Notes under the pieces: generated by a model
The model's database searches: none
The model's input: only the letters and a program-made list of their open reading frames with translations
Told to the model about the DNA's origin: nothing
Translations under genes and position numbers: made by a program
Part shown: positions 1-11,738 of the stretch, in pieces
Layout: every line of letters begins with the position of its first letter
Numbering within the stretch: the stretch's first letter is position 1
Origin: DASYCK01 sp036500205
Lineage (GTDB): Bacteria > Myxococcota_A > Polyangia > Fen-1088
DNA length: 64,000 nucleotides
Direction: 5' to 3'
Assembly (NCBI GenBank): GCA_036500205.1
Contig: DASYCK010000172.1
Span: 14,592 to 78,591, forward strand

Positions 1-1615
1 CGGTGAAGTCGGTCGTCTCGAGCCCGGCGCCGCCGGTCCAGATCTCGTAGCCGGCGAAGACGTTCGTCAGGTACCACGAGTTCATCAGGAACTTCTGGTT
101 GTCGACCGCGTCGCGGATGAAGTCGCCCAGGTTGAACGACAGCGTGTGGATGGTGGTCGCCGCCTGGTAGGTGATGCACGGCTTGCCGTTGCCCGAGTTG
201 TTGCCCTCCCAGACGTTCCAGTTCTGCCCGGCGATGTTGACCGTATTCATCATCGTGCCGATGGGCTGGTTGTCGGTCGGCTTGTGGTACCACACCATCA
301 GGAAGCCGCCGGTGGGCGACGACGCCGCCGGCTCGCCCGACGAGCTGGTGCTGAACCAGACGTCGTAGGCCGCGTTGTACGAACCGGTCGCGCCGTTCTC
401 GGTCCAGGTCCAGCTGGTGGGCAGGCTGCCTTTCGTGATCGCGCTGACCGCCTTCGGGTTGTCGCCCGACGAATTGTTCGAGTTCTGTCCGATGAAGACC
501 GAGGGGAACGACGCCGGATTGTTGTTCGAGCCGGTGCCGGTCTGCGTGGCGACCTTCATCTTGGTGCCGGGGCCGTAGCTGATGGTCTCCCCCGTGCGGG
601 CGCCCCAGTCGTTGTTCTGGATGACGTACTGCTGCGAGCCGCAGCCGACCTTCGTCGTGCCGAACGGATCGGTGATGGTGCCCATCGAGTTCGAGGGGCT
701 CGTGCAGGTGGCGGTGCCGCCCGTGCTGCCGCCGCTTCCGGTCGAGCCGCCGTCGATGATCGGCTCGATCTTGGTGATGCAGACGTTGTAGTCACCCGCG
801 GTGGCGGCGCCGGCCGAGACCTGAACCTGGATGTCGAACGGCGTCCCGTCGTCACCGACGGCCTTCGTGCAGCCCATGGTGGCGGCCCAGGACGGGCACA
901 TGGCATCGGCGAAGCAGATTTTCTGGGTGATGCCGTCGGTGAACGCGCCGAGCTCGACGAAGGGGGCGATGTCCGAATCGCTCGTGCTCTGCTTGAACCC
1001 GACGCGCACCGGGGCGCCGCCCGAGTTGCCGCTCAGCGTGAAGTTGAAGCACTTCGCGGGGCCGCCGTAGGCCATCTTCACCGGGGTGGTGCCGCCCGAC
1101 GAGTTCAGCTCCATGCCCAGACCGCAGCCCCAGTTGTTCTTCGTCGAATCGTAGTTCGTCAGCGTGCCGCTGATGCAGCAACCGTTGTCGCCGCACGGGT
1201 TGGCCGGCAGGGGATTCGCGCACGACATCATGTCGCCGTAAGCATAGAAAGCGCCCTGGATCATCGGGGCGATGTCCGCGTCGCAGACCCAGCCGCCGGT
1301 GTCCACGAGGTTCGAGGCGTCGGCGGTGCAGGGGGTGCCCGTCGCGCCGCCCGAGCCGCTGCTGCTACTGCCGCCGCTGCCCGACCCGTTGCTGCCGCCC
1401 GAGCCGCTGCCGTTGCTGCCGCCGCTGCTGGCGTGGCTGCCTCCGCTGCCCGATCCGTTGCCGCCGCCGGAGCCATTGTTGCCCCCGCTGCCGTTGCCGT
1501 TGCCACCGCCGCTCCCCGAGTTGTTCCCGCCGCTCCCATCGCCGCCAGACGATTTCGGTGTACATCCGACGAGCAACAGACCGGTCAGCAAGACAGAGGT
1601 GAGGCACTGACGCAT
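1..1615 (-). CDS. GH12-like secreted lipoprotein, 3' end beyond window
   Basis: Predicted surface lipoprotein with a glycoside hydrolase family 12-like domain (endoglucanase/xyloglucanase fold). The protein starts at ATG 1613-1615 behind GGAGGATT and opens with a lipoprotein signal ending LLLVGC. A Gly/Ser/Asn linker runs to about residue 90. A Cys-containing beta-rich domain (about 95-280) follows, probably carbohydrate binding, and then the GH12-like part with NAAYDVWF and, near the left edge, AGYEIWTG. The C-terminus lies off the window, so the stop is unseen. In GH12 enzymes the nucleophile Glu sits in a [YN]E-[LI]-M-[IV]-W strand; here that strand reads GGFLMVWYH, with no Glu. The second Glu (AGYEIW) is present. 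Catalysis on cellulose is therefore not assured; a binding role or altered mechanism is possible. Fold call fairly sure, activity unsure. Confidence 0.75.
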   Translation of the reverse strand, partial: MRQCLTSVLLTGLLLVGCTPKSSGGDGSGGNNSGSGGGNGNGSGGNNGSGGGNGSGSGGSHASSGGSNGSGSGGSNGSGSGGSSSSGSGGATGTPCTADASNLVDTGGWVCDADIAPMIQGAFYAYGDMMSCANPLPANPCGDNGCCISGTLTNYDSTKNNWGCGLGMELNSSGGTTPVKMAYGGPAKCFNFTLSGNSGGAPVRVGFKQSTSDSDIAPFVELGAFTDGITQKICFADAMCPSWAATMGCTKAVGDDGTPFDIQVQVSAGAATAGDYNVCITKIEPIIDGGSTGSGGSTGGTATCTSPSNSMGTITDPFGTTKVGCGSQQYVIQNNDWGARTGETISYGPGTKMKVATQTGTGSNNNPASFPSVFIGQNSNNSSGDNPKAVSAITKGSLPTSWTWTENGATGSYNAAYDVWFSTSSSGEPAASSPTGGFLMVWYHKPTDNQPIGTMMNTVNIAGQNWNVWEGNNSGNGKPCITYQAATTIHTLSFNLGDFIRDAVDNQKFLMNSWYLTNVFAGYEIWTGGAGLETTDFT

Positions 1616-1781
1616 GGGGAATCCTCCAAATTTCAGGGGAAACGGGGGGAATTTAGGGGGGCGAGGCGGGGCAGGATAACACGGCCCCGCCGCGCCAAGG
1701 GGTTGGTAAGCGTACGCGCCAGAGCGGGGGTCGGCTACCGGGTCTTCACGGCCGCGCGCGTCGCGAAGCCGCCGGATACGG

Positions 1782-2381
1782 CTAGGAAAGCAGCCCGGTC
1801 AGAAAATCCGGGTGCAGCCCCAGCTTCAGGAAACCCGCGAAACCAAACACGATTCCCAGTGACGCGAAACCGATGCCGAAGCCGAGCAGCAGACGCTTCC
1901 GCGTCAGCGCCGTGATGCCGAGCAACGCGATGGAGACCGACATCAACGCTTCGGCCAGGTCGAACTGATCGTCGTGGACGTTGAGGGCGTCGTAGTCGTC
2001 CTTGAAGCCCTTGGCCTTGGCCATGATGTCCGCCTTCTCGGTCTCGTAGCTCGTCACGCGCGAGGTGTACTCGCCGATCTTCTCGTCGAGGAGGGCGCGC
2101 GCGTCCGCCCCCAGCTCGGGGTGCATCGCCCGCTCGAGCGTGAGCTGATCCAGCGTCGACTCGGCCAGGTTCAGCTTCATGCCCTTGGCTTGATACAGCG
2201 ACCACTCATCCACGCCGCTCGCCTGGTCCTGCTCCATCGCCTGGACGACGTTGCCGTCCTTGACGTTGCACAACGCCATGAACGTCGCCGTGATGGCGAC
2301 CATCAACGCGATGATCGAATTCAAGCGATCGCCGCCGCCCCGTTCTACCGCCTCGCCAATCGTGTCGGCCAGCTCGCTCAT
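1782..2381 (-). CDS. DUF4337 family membrane protein
   Basis: 199-residue inner-membrane protein of the DUF4337 type, function unknown. It has one hydrophobic segment near residues 22-40 (SIIALMVAITATFMALCNV), then a soluble helical middle containing the family hallmark W-S-L-Y-Q-A-K, and two closely spaced hydrophobic segments at about 142-190. Such proteins are usually single genes of about this length. It lies 33 bases downstream of topA on the same strand and may share its transcript. Family assignment rests on the WxxYQAK region and topology. Confidence 0.7.
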   Translation of the reverse strand: MSELADTIGEAVERGGGDRLNSIIALMVAITATFMALCNVKDGNVVQAMEQDQASGVDEWSLYQAKGMKLNLAESTLDQLTLERAMHPELGADARALLDEKIGEYTSRVTSYETEKADIMAKAKGFKDDYDALNVHDDQFDLAEALMSVSIALLGITALTRKRLLLGFGIGFASLGIVFGFAGFLKLGLHPDFLTGLLS

Positions 2382-2414
2382 GGCGGGCGATTGTAGCCGA
2401 GAGCGGTCGTCGCC

Positions 2415-5070
<2,656 letters not shown>

Positions 5071-5081
<11 letters not shown>

Positions 5082-5982
5082 GATGCACCTCGAATCGGCC
5101 GCCGGCGCGGCGAAGAATCCAACCGTCGAGCTCACCCTCACAAAGGAGGCCCAACACCTCGGAAAGCGGCTGACCGAGGCGGGCGGCGACGTCCTCGGCC
5201 GTGGTCGGACCACCGTCGAGCGCCCGCCGCAGCCGTTCGTTGCCCTCCGACACCGTCGCGACGGGGATGGGCACTCCGGCCAGCGCGGCCGCCACGTCGG
5301 CCGACGACGACACCGGCCAAGCGCTCCCGGCCGCCAGCAACGCATCGGCGCCGCTGCTGCCCGGGAGGGCGCACAGCCGGCGCCCCAGCCGGCGGGCGAT
5401 CTTCGCCGTGATGAGCGCCCCCGAACGGGTGCGGCATTCCCCGACGATCACCACCCGCGCCAGCGCCGCCACCAGGCGGTTACGCGCCGGGAACTGCCCC
5501 TTGCGCGGCTGCACGCCCGGCCCGTACTCGGAGAGCAGGCCGCCCGTCGCGGCGATCTCCCGGAACAGGCCCACGTGGCGGTCCGGATAGACGATGTCGA
5601 TGCCGCAGCCGAGCACCGCGAAGGTGGTGCCGTGGGCCGCCAGCGCGCCCCGGTGCGCGGCGGCGTCGATGCCGAGCGCGCCCCCCGAGACGATCGAGAA
5701 ACCGTCCCCCGCCAGCGCGCCGGCGAGCGCGCTCACCCGACGGCACGCCTCGAGCGACGCCGAGCGCGAGCCGACGATGGCCACCATCGCCTCGTCATGC
5801 AGGGGCAGCCGGCCGTCCACCCAGAGCGCGTCGGGCGACCAGGTCGAAAGATCGCCGAAGGAACGGGGAAAATCGGCCGCGGCGGACGGCACGGACCTCG
5901 GTCCCGGCAGAACGATCGCGGCGCGGCTCATACCCACCATTGTCGTGGGGCGGCCGATCGAGTTGTGGCGAAATTCACCCAT
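5071..5982 (-). CDS. dprA: DNA processing protein DprA
   Basis: RecA-loading protein that protects incoming single-stranded DNA during transformation. The Rossmann-like core shows VAIVGSRSAS, SGGALGIDAAAHRGAL, LSEYGPG and the conserved stretch PRKGQFPARNR...GALITAKIA. A C-terminal winged-helix (DprA_WH-like) reads PTTAEDVAARLGQ. At up to 303 residues it lacks the N-terminal SAM-like domain of longer DprA proteins. The start is uncertain: ATG 5982 gives the full frame, but ATG at 5940 or 5931 are alternatives without a clear ribosome binding site. It is the upstream partner of topA, whose GTG lies inside its last codons. Natural competence cannot be concluded, since DprA is widespread in non-competent bacteria. 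Confidence 0.95.
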
Positions 5983-6207
5983 CGTAAGAGCCGCTGGAGA
6001 TAACCCCCGGAGACCGCGGGGTCAAGCAACCCCTGAAAAAGCCCTGCCATTCCAGGGCATTAGCGTCTCCGACCGGGAGCCGCGCCTCCGCGCAGGAAGA
6101 TGGCGAGGGGCGAACGGGGCGATTTCGCGGCCCCATTGCTGCGTGAATTGACCCATGCCAGACTCCGTTTCACTCTCCCGCAGCTCCCTCGATCATTTCC
6201 CCCCCAA

Positions 6208-7098
6208 ATGAGCTTCCCCATGAACGTTCGGCGCAACGCTCGGTCCGTCGTTTGGCTGGTTTCGCTTCTCGCCGTCGGGATGACCGCCGCCCTCGCTGGG
6301 TGCGGTGATCCCAACCCGCGCGTCATCAAGGTAGGAAGCGGTGGGACGGTCGGCTCGGGTTCGGGCGGGACCGTCGGCTCGGGCGGTGTGGTCGGCTCGG
6401 GCGGTGTGGTCGGCTCGGGCGGCGTCATTGGCAGCGGCGGCGAGGTCGGCTCCGGCGGCGTGGCCAGCGGAGGCGGCGCGGTCGGGTCCGGCGGCACGGG
6501 CACGGCGGGCGCAGCGGGCGGCTCCATCGGCTCGACAGGCGGCGCCAGGGGGGGAGCGACGGCTTCGGGCGGCGCGGCGGGGGGCACCACCGGCTCGGGC
6601 GGCGCCGCGGGCGGCGCCACCGGCGCGGGCGGCGCCGCGGGTGGCCTGAACCTCATCACGAACGGCGACTTCTCGATGGGCGACATGTTCTGGAGCATCG
6701 ACGTCTCCAGCGTCGCCCATCAGATCACGAACGGGGCCGACTGTCTGATGATCACGGGTGGCTCGGCCACCCTGCACCTCGGCTGGCCCGCCATGGTCGC
6801 GCAGGCGCTGAACCTCGCCGCCGGAACCTACAAGCTGTCGTACCGCGCGTCGTCGTCCGGTCCGCTCACGGTCATGGTCCAGCCCAAGATCGGGCTCGCC
6901 GTCGATCCGTACACGGCGGACTTCCCCACCGGCTCGGCGGTGACGGACGCCGTCGGCGCCAGCCTGCAGACGTTCACGCACATGTTCACGACCACCGCCG
7001 CCGACACGATGGCGGGCCTGGCGTTCACGATCGTGCCGGGCAGCGGCTCGCAGACGACCACCGTCTGCTTCGACGACGTCTCGCTGGTCAAGCAGTAG
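6208..7098 (+). CDS. Gly/Ser-rich lipoprotein with CBM4/9-like domain
   Basis: Predicted secreted lipoprotein of about 296 residues. The start is ATG 6208, or ATG 6220 which removes four residues; both feed a signal peptide ending ALAGC. A long Gly/Ser/Ala linker (GSGG repeats) fills roughly residues 35-145. The C-terminal ~145 residues begin NLITNGDFSMGD and end CFDDVSLVKQ, the opening and closing pattern of CBM4/9 (CenC-like) jelly-roll carbohydrate-binding modules. No catalytic domain is present. It is divergent from dprA across about 225 bases. A polysaccharide- or cell-surface-binding role is inferred only from the domain. Confidence 0.75.
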   Translation: MSFPMNVRRNARSVVWLVSLLAVGMTAALAGCGDPNPRVIKVGSGGTVGSGSGGTVGSGGVVGSGGVVGSGGVIGSGGEVGSGGVASGGGAVGSGGTGTAGAAGGSIGSTGGARGGATASGGAAGGTTGSGGAAGGATGAGGAAGGLNLITNGDFSMGDMFWSIDVSSVAHQITNGADCLMITGGSATLHLGWPAMVAQALNLAAGTYKLSYRASSSGPLTVMVQPKIGLAVDPYTADFPTGSAVTDAVGASLQTFTHMFTTTAADTMAGLAFTIVPGSGSQTTTVCFDDVSLVKQ

Positions 7099-7161
7099 CG
7101 GTTGCTCCGGGACTCATCCGGGCACGGGCGCGTCCGGACCAGGGTGCTAGAAAGGAGCGAC

Positions 7162-7644
7162 ATGCGAACCGTCGCGTCGATGCTGCTCGTGCTCTTCTGC
7201 GCCGGAACGGCCCAGGCGCAGTCCCTCCCGGTCTCTCCACCCGCGTCTCCGACGACGCCGGCGGCGGCCGAAGCGAAGGCGCGCTACGAGCACGACAGGA
7301 AGAGCCCCGGCCTGGCGCTGACCCTGGAGGCGGTGAGCCCCATCGCCGGGATGGGCACGTACTACACGGGCACCGAGACGGACAAGGCGACGTTCCTCGC
7401 CATCACCACCGCCATCGCTGCCGGCGCGGGCGTGGGCTCGGTCCTCTGGTTGATCCACCTCGACCGCGAGCACCCGAGCGGCGGCGATCGCGCGCTCGTC
7501 GACTTCGAGCAGGCCACCGCGATCTCCCTGCTGGTCACGTCCGGCCTGGTCTACCTGCTGTCGCGCGCCTCCGGCCTGTCGCTGGCGTCGCAGGCGACCG
7601 ACGGCTACAACGAGGATCTGCAGCGCCGCCTGTCGCCGCCCTGA
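7162..7644 (+). CDS. Small exported membrane protein of unknown function
   Basis: 160-residue protein starting at ATG 7162 behind GAAAGGAG. It has a cleavable-looking signal peptide (LLVLFCAGTAQAQS), a Pro/Ala-rich spacer and two hydrophobic segments around residues 75-100 and 120-140. SPIAGMGTYYTG resembles the Pro-Gly-x-Gly-x-Tyr turn seen in small surface-associated families, but no family is recognised with confidence. It may be read through from the preceding lipoprotein gene, 63 bases upstream. Confidence 0.65.
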   Translation: MRTVASMLLVLFCAGTAQAQSLPVSPPASPTTPAAAEAKARYEHDRKSPGLALTLEAVSPIAGMGTYYTGTETDKATFLAITTAIAAGAGVGSVLWLIHLDREHPSGGDRALVDFEQATAISLLVTSGLVYLLSRASGLSLASQATDGYNEDLQRRLSPP

Positions 7645-7709
7645 CCGGGCGACGTTCGGAGCGGCTTGATGCGCACGCCGATTCCGGATAGTGACGCGCC
7701 GACCGCCCG

Positions 7710-8771
7710 ATGCTTCGCCGCCTGACCCGCGATATCCTGACCTTCGATTGGTCGCAGTCCCAGCCAGGGGCCGCGCTGACCTGCCTTCCCGCGCTGGTCT
7801 TGCCGCTCGCCATCGGGGTGGCCACCGGCCATCCGCGCCAGGGCATGATGGCCGCGGCCGGCGCGTTCTCCGTCGGGTTTGGCTCGTTCCAGGCGCTGGG
7901 GGCGTCGCGCAGAACGCCCATGCTGGTGGCGACGGCGGGGATGTGTCTGTCGAGCTGGATCGGCACCTGGGGCGGTCAGTTCGCGCCCGTGACGGTGGGG
8001 CTCAGCGCGCTGTGGGGAATGATCTACGCATGGGCGTGGCGACGCGGTCCCGGCGCCTCGTGGATCGCGCTGCAGTGCCTGATCTGGCTGATCATCTCCA
8101 GCGCCTATCCAGCCAGTGGGCTCCACGCGCTGACCCGCGGCTCCTTCGTGCTGGGCGGAGGGCTTTTGCAGATGTCGCTGGTGTCGGCGGCCTGGCGGTT
8201 CACGGCGATCCCGACCGCCGTCGGCGGGGCGGCGCGCTCCGCCGAGCCGGCGCAGGCGTCCGCGTCGACCCGGGCGGTGCGCTGGCGGCAGTCGGCGCGC
8301 GTGGGCGCGTTGCTGGCGCTGGCGATGGCGCTGAGCCAGGGGTTGGCCTTGCCGAGCGGCTACTGGATCCCGATGACGGCGGCGATCGTGACGCGGCCCG
8401 AGCTGCAGCATACGTTTCAGCGCGGCATGGCCCGCATCGTGGGGACGCTGGTGGGCGCCGCCGTTGCCACGCTGATCGCGCTGGCGTTGCGTCCGCTGCC
8501 CGTCGTCCTGGCCGCGCTGGTGCTGCTGTTCGCCGGCGCCTGTTATCTGCTGGTTCACGTGAACTACGCCGCCTTCGCCGCCTGTTTGACGTCGTACGTG
8601 GTGTTCCTGCTGGCGATGGTGGGCGCGCCCGCGCCGGTGACCATCGCCCATCGCACCATGAACACGCTGCTGGGAGGCGCCCTGGCGGGGCTGGGACACG
8701 CCGCGTTCGTGGGACTGGCGCGCCTGCTCGACCGCAAGCGGGCGCGGCGTGCGCCGCTTCACTCGGGGTAG
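7710..8771 (+). CDS. FUSC-family inner-membrane protein (YccS/AaeB-like)
   Basis: 353-residue integral membrane protein with two sets of transmembrane helices: about 20-165, and a second set starting at the W-R-Q-S-A-R-V-G motif near residue 193 and running to about 340. The second set carries G-Y-W-I-P-M-T-A-A-I-V, the conserved stretch of fusaric-acid-resistance/aromatic acid exporter proteins (FUSC). The usual large cytoplasmic domain between the sets is nearly absent, so this is a short member. Substrate unknown; efflux of aromatic acids is only a family-based guess. Its last 13 bases overlap the convergent gene on the other strand. Confidence 0.75.
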   Translation: MLRRLTRDILTFDWSQSQPGAALTCLPALVLPLAIGVATGHPRQGMMAAAGAFSVGFGSFQALGASRRTPMLVATAGMCLSSWIGTWGGQFAPVTVGLSALWGMIYAWAWRRGPGASWIALQCLIWLIISSAYPASGLHALTRGSFVLGGGLLQMSLVSAAWRFTAIPTAVGGAARSAEPAQASASTRAVRWRQSARVGALLALAMALSQGLALPSGYWIPMTAAIVTRPELQHTFQRGMARIVGTLVGAAVATLIALALRPLPVVLAALVLLFAGACYLLVHVNYAAFAACLTSYVVFLLAMVGAPAPVTIAHRTMNTLLGGALAGLGHAAFVGLARLLDRKRARRAPLHSG

Positions 8772-9487
8772 TGCTTCTGCAGGCACTCGTTGCAGATCGA
8801 GTGCGTGAACGCCGCTTCCGTGTGCTCCGCCACGTAGGCCTGGATCTCTTCCCAAGCATCGTTCTTGGCGCGGATCCGGTTGCAGTGCATGCAGATGGGC
8901 AGCAGGCCCCGCAGCTGCTTCAGCTCGGTGCGCGCCGACTCGAGCTCGCGCGCCGCCGTCTTCAGGCTGATGTTTCGCCAGGATGAGAACGCCAGCGCGA
9001 GCTGCACGGTGATGACGCCGACGACGAGCTGCAGGCGCGCCCCCGAGCTGGCGGCCGAGGGGAGCCGCGCCACGATCGCCGCCAGCGCGAACACCAGCAT
9101 CGAGTAGCCGATCGTCGAGCGCAAGGTCATCAACAGCGCGTTGACGGACGCCAGGATCACGAACGCGCCGATCAGGTACGGGGTGGCGATGGCGTTGCGA
9201 AAGACCAAGGAAAAGTAGTGCAGCGTCCCCACGATCGACACGCAATAGCCCATCTCGACGAGATAGCCGCCCAGCCGGGGAACGAACGACAGGCCGAAGC
9301 AGAGCGTGACGAACGCCAGGAAGGCCCCCCGCTCCCAGAGCGGGTCGACGGCGCCGGGCATGATCCAGACGTGCGCGAAGTGCCAGCTCGCGTAGACCGT
9401 CCCGCCCAACAGCAACAGCAACCGCGCCGAGACACGGGCCGAGATGCTGTGCTTCAGAGCACCGACGTGCCAGGTCGAGCTGTCCAT
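8759..9487 (-). CDS. Six-TM-like membrane protein with CxxC...CxxC C-terminal module
   Basis: About 242 residues from ATG 9487; ATG 9523 is an in-frame alternative. The N-terminal 170 residues are hydrophobic, with about six membrane segments; a short coiled-coil-like stretch (ELESARTELKQL) follows. The C-terminus reads LPICMHCNRIR, then D-AWEEIQAYV, then HSICNECL. This C-x2-C ... C-x2-C tail is widely found at the C-terminus of PAS proteins and response regulators (consensus LPICasCKkIRdd-g-W...fSHgiCpeC). A membrane sensor with this tail and no kinase or cyclase is unusual. Output and ligand are unknown. Confidence 0.7.
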   Translation of the reverse strand: MDSSTWHVGALKHSISARVSARLLLLLGGTVYASWHFAHVWIMPGAVDPLWERGAFLAFVTLCFGLSFVPRLGGYLVEMGYCVSIVGTLHYFSLVFRNAIATPYLIGAFVILASVNALLMTLRSTIGYSMLVFALAAIVARLPSAASSGARLQLVVGVITVQLALAFSSWRNISLKTAARELESARTELKQLRGLLPICMHCNRIRAKNDAWEEIQAYVAEHTEAAFTHSICNECLQKHYPE

Positions 9488-9729
9488 GCGCCCCCATCCT
9501 GTGACGACCCCGCGAACGAGCATCGGGTCCCCGCCGATTGTGAACCTTCCGCCGGGAAGATCAATCGTGCCGCCTGGGCCGTGCCGCCGCCTTTTCGCGC
9601 GGCACGTCACTGCGCGTGGACTTCCGTCTCGCGAAGGTTACGGTGCGGCGCCGGCGATCGGACGCAGGAGCGCGGGAGACCGGCGACCACGCCGCGACTT
9701 TTCCTCGACTCTGGATGGACCGTGGGGAT

Positions 9730-9745
9730 TGGCTCGGCCCGTGCA
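9730..9745 (+). promoter_or_regulatory. Candidate sigma-54 (-24/-12) promoter
   Basis: TGGCTCG-N4-GTGCA matches the sigma-54 consensus TGGCACG-N4-TTGCA at 10 of 12 defined positions and keeps the essential GG and GC dinucleotides at correct spacing. It would start transcription near 9757, giving a leader of about 27 bases before ATG 9784. The rest of the divergent region 9488-9729 shows nothing else recognisable. Confidence 0.4.
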
Positions 9746-9783
9746 AAGGGAGGCGCCGAACAAACTCACCTCCGGAGACGACC

Positions 9784-10299
9784 ATGAAGAAACTGCAGAT
9801 GTGTTCCTCGCTATGTTCCTCGCTTGGATTTGGCGCCCTGCTGGCGTTCTCGACGCCGGCCCTGGCGGCGGACGCCCCCGTCACCGCCGACGTGCTCGGC
9901 AAGCTGCACGAATCGAATCAGAAAGAGATCTCGATGGGCAAGCTCGCCCAGAAGAATGGGCAATCGAAGGACGTCACCAAGTTCGGCAAGATGCTCGTCA
10001 AGGATCACACCGCCGCCGACAAGAAGGTGGAGGCGCTGGCGAAGCAGGAGAAGCTCGATCTGCCCGCCCCCGCCCCGATGAAGGACGACGACATGCCCAA
10101 GGGCACGGGCGCGGAGTTCGACACCAACTTCGCGAAGTCGATGCTGGACGATCACAAGAAGGACATCGCCGAGGTGACCACCGCGCGCGACGGCACCACC
10201 GACGACAAGCTGAAGAAGCTACTGACCGCCATGCTCCCCACGCTTCAGAAGCACGAGGATACGGCCCAGCACATCGTCGACGCCTCGCCGAAGAAGTAA
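9784..10299 (+). CDS. DUF4142 secreted protein
   Basis: 171-residue exported protein from ATG 9784. A signal peptide ends PALAAD. The mature part is a helical DUF4142 domain with the typical KLHESNQKEISMGKLA opening, FGKMLVKDHTAADKKV and a closing helix LQKHEDTAQHI; this is a ferritin-like four-helix layout. DUF4142 proteins are periplasmic and often stress-induced, with no known reaction. The oxidoreductase gene follows after 27 bases, suggesting co-transcription. Expression may depend on the upstream sigma-54-like element at 9730. Confidence 0.85.
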   Translation: MKKLQMCSSLCSSLGFGALLAFSTPALAADAPVTADVLGKLHESNQKEISMGKLAQKNGQSKDVTKFGKMLVKDHTAADKKVEALAKQEKLDLPAPAPMKDDDMPKGTGAEFDTNFAKSMLDDHKKDIAEVTTARDGTTDDKLKKLLTAMLPTLQKHEDTAQHIVDASPKK

Positions 10300-10326
10300 C
10301 CCGGCGCTCCGCCATCGAGGCAGGCC

Positions 10327-11610
10327 ATGCAGAAGCGGGGGAACCGCGCGCCGTCGCGTCGTGCCGTGTTGAAGTCCACCACCGGCCTGACCCTGTCGGG
10401 CGCCGTCGCTTTCCTGGGCGGCGCCGCGCGGGCGGTCGCCGGTGATGGGCTCACGCCCGTGAAGCTACCGCCGCTGCTCGCGTCCAGCGAGCGCGAGAGC
10501 GACAAGGTCCCCACCCCGCTGCCGCCCGAGCAGCGGGTGGGCTTCGCCATCGTCGGGCTGGGCCACCTGGCCTTGCAGCAGATCCTGCCCGCCTTCAGCG
10601 AGAGCAAGCTGTGCCGCCCGGTGGCGCTGGTGAGCGGCGACGGCGCGAAAGCAGCGAACGTCGCCGCCCAGTACGGGATCGCGCCGAAGCACGTCTACGA
10701 CTACCAGAGCTACGACCGCCTGGCGCAAGACGCGGCGGTCAGCGCCGTCTACGTCGTGTTGCCGAATGGCCTGCACGCCGAGTACAGCATCCGCGCCGCG
10801 CGGGCCGGCAAGCACGTGCTGTGCGAGAAGCCGATGGCCATCTCGGTCAACGAATGCGAACGGATGATCGACGCCAGCCGGGCCGCCCACAAGAAATTGA
10901 TGGTCGCCTACCGCATGCAATACGAGCCCTACAACAGGGAAGCGATCCGGATGGCGCGGGCCGGCGAGCTGGGCAAGCTGAAGGCGTTCATGGCGAGCAA
11001 TGGCCAGGCTCAAGGCGATCCGCGACAGTGGCGGCTGCGAAAGGCGCTGGCGGGAGGCGGGTCGTTGCCCGACGTGGGGATCTATTGCCTGAACGCCGCG
11101 CGCTACCTCAGCGGCGAGGAGCCGACCGAGGTGTCGGCGCTGGTGACCAGCACGCCGCACGATCCGCGCTTCGTCGAGGTGGAAGAGCAGGTCGACTTCA
11201 CCTTGCGCTTCCCTTCCGGGTTCGTCGCCTCGTGCACGAGCTCGTACGGGTATCACGATTCGAAGTGTTACCGGCTGATGGGGACGCAGGGATGGCTCGA
11301 GCTCGACCCCGCCTTCCCTTACGCCGGTCAGGCGATGCGCATCGCTCGCAAGCACGCCGGATCGAGCGGCGAGGATGTCGAGACGCGAAAGCTGGAGGCG
11401 AAGAACCAATTCGCGCTGGAGATGGACCACTTCGCCGCCTGCATCCGCGACGACAAGGTTCCCCTGACCGGCGGCGAAGAGGGCCTGCAAGACATGCGGG
11501 TCATCGCGGCGATCTACGACTCCGCCCGGCGCGGCCACGTCGTCAAGCTGCCGCGCATCGAGAAGGTCGACGCCCTTCGCGGGCCCGCGCTCGTCGATGC
11601 GGCGGGGTGA
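10327..11610 (+). CDS. Gfo/Idh/MocA oxidoreductase, probably Tat-exported
   Basis: 427-residue NAD(P)-dependent sugar-type oxidoreductase. The N-terminus has a twin-arginine-like SRRAVLKS followed by a hydrophobic stretch ending ARAVAG, so export in folded form with cofactor is likely, as for glucose-fructose oxidoreductase. The Rossmann motif is GFAIVGLGHLALQQ (about residue 77) and the family catalytic CEKPMAISV follows near residue 180. The C-terminal half is the usual alpha/beta dimerisation domain. The exact substrate cannot be read. It lies immediately after the DUF4142 gene. Confidence 0.85.
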   Translation: MQKRGNRAPSRRAVLKSTTGLTLSGAVAFLGGAARAVAGDGLTPVKLPPLLASSERESDKVPTPLPPEQRVGFAIVGLGHLALQQILPAFSESKLCRPVALVSGDGAKAANVAAQYGIAPKHVYDYQSYDRLAQDAAVSAVYVVLPNGLHAEYSIRAARAGKHVLCEKPMAISVNECERMIDASRAAHKKLMVAYRMQYEPYNREAIRMARAGELGKLKAFMASNGQAQGDPRQWRLRKALAGGGSLPDVGIYCLNAARYLSGEEPTEVSALVTSTPHDPRFVEVEEQVDFTLRFPSGFVASCTSSYGYHDSKCYRLMGTQGWLELDPAFPYAGQAMRIARKHAGSSGEDVETRKLEAKNQFALEMDHFAACIRDDKVPLTGGEEGLQDMRVIAAIYDSARRGHVVKLPRIEKVDALRGPALVDAAG

Positions 11611-11629
11611 GCTTTCGGATCTCGCCTGC

Positions 11630-11645
11630 TGGCACGTGCGTTGCT
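11630..11645 (+). promoter_or_regulatory. Sigma-54 promoter, consensus match
   Basis: TGGCACG-N4-TTGCT fits the sigma-54 -24/-12 consensus at every defined position. It sits in the 128-base gap after the oxidoreductase and would initiate near 11656, about 83 bases ahead of ATG 11739. An enhancer-binding activator would be required; no activator gene is in the window. Confidence 0.75.
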
Positions 11646-11738
11646 GAATTTCAAACCATCGCCGCCACGCCCGAGCACGCAGTCGAGTGACGGCGGACGC
11701 TTTTCCCCAGAGCGTGACGGAAACCACAGGAGGTCCCC

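Noticed and set aside
6034..6049. TGGCAGG-N4-TTTCA on the minus strand, resembling a sigma-54 site upstream of dprA
   Set aside because: The essential GC of the -12 box is missing (TC instead), so it is not accepted as a promoter.
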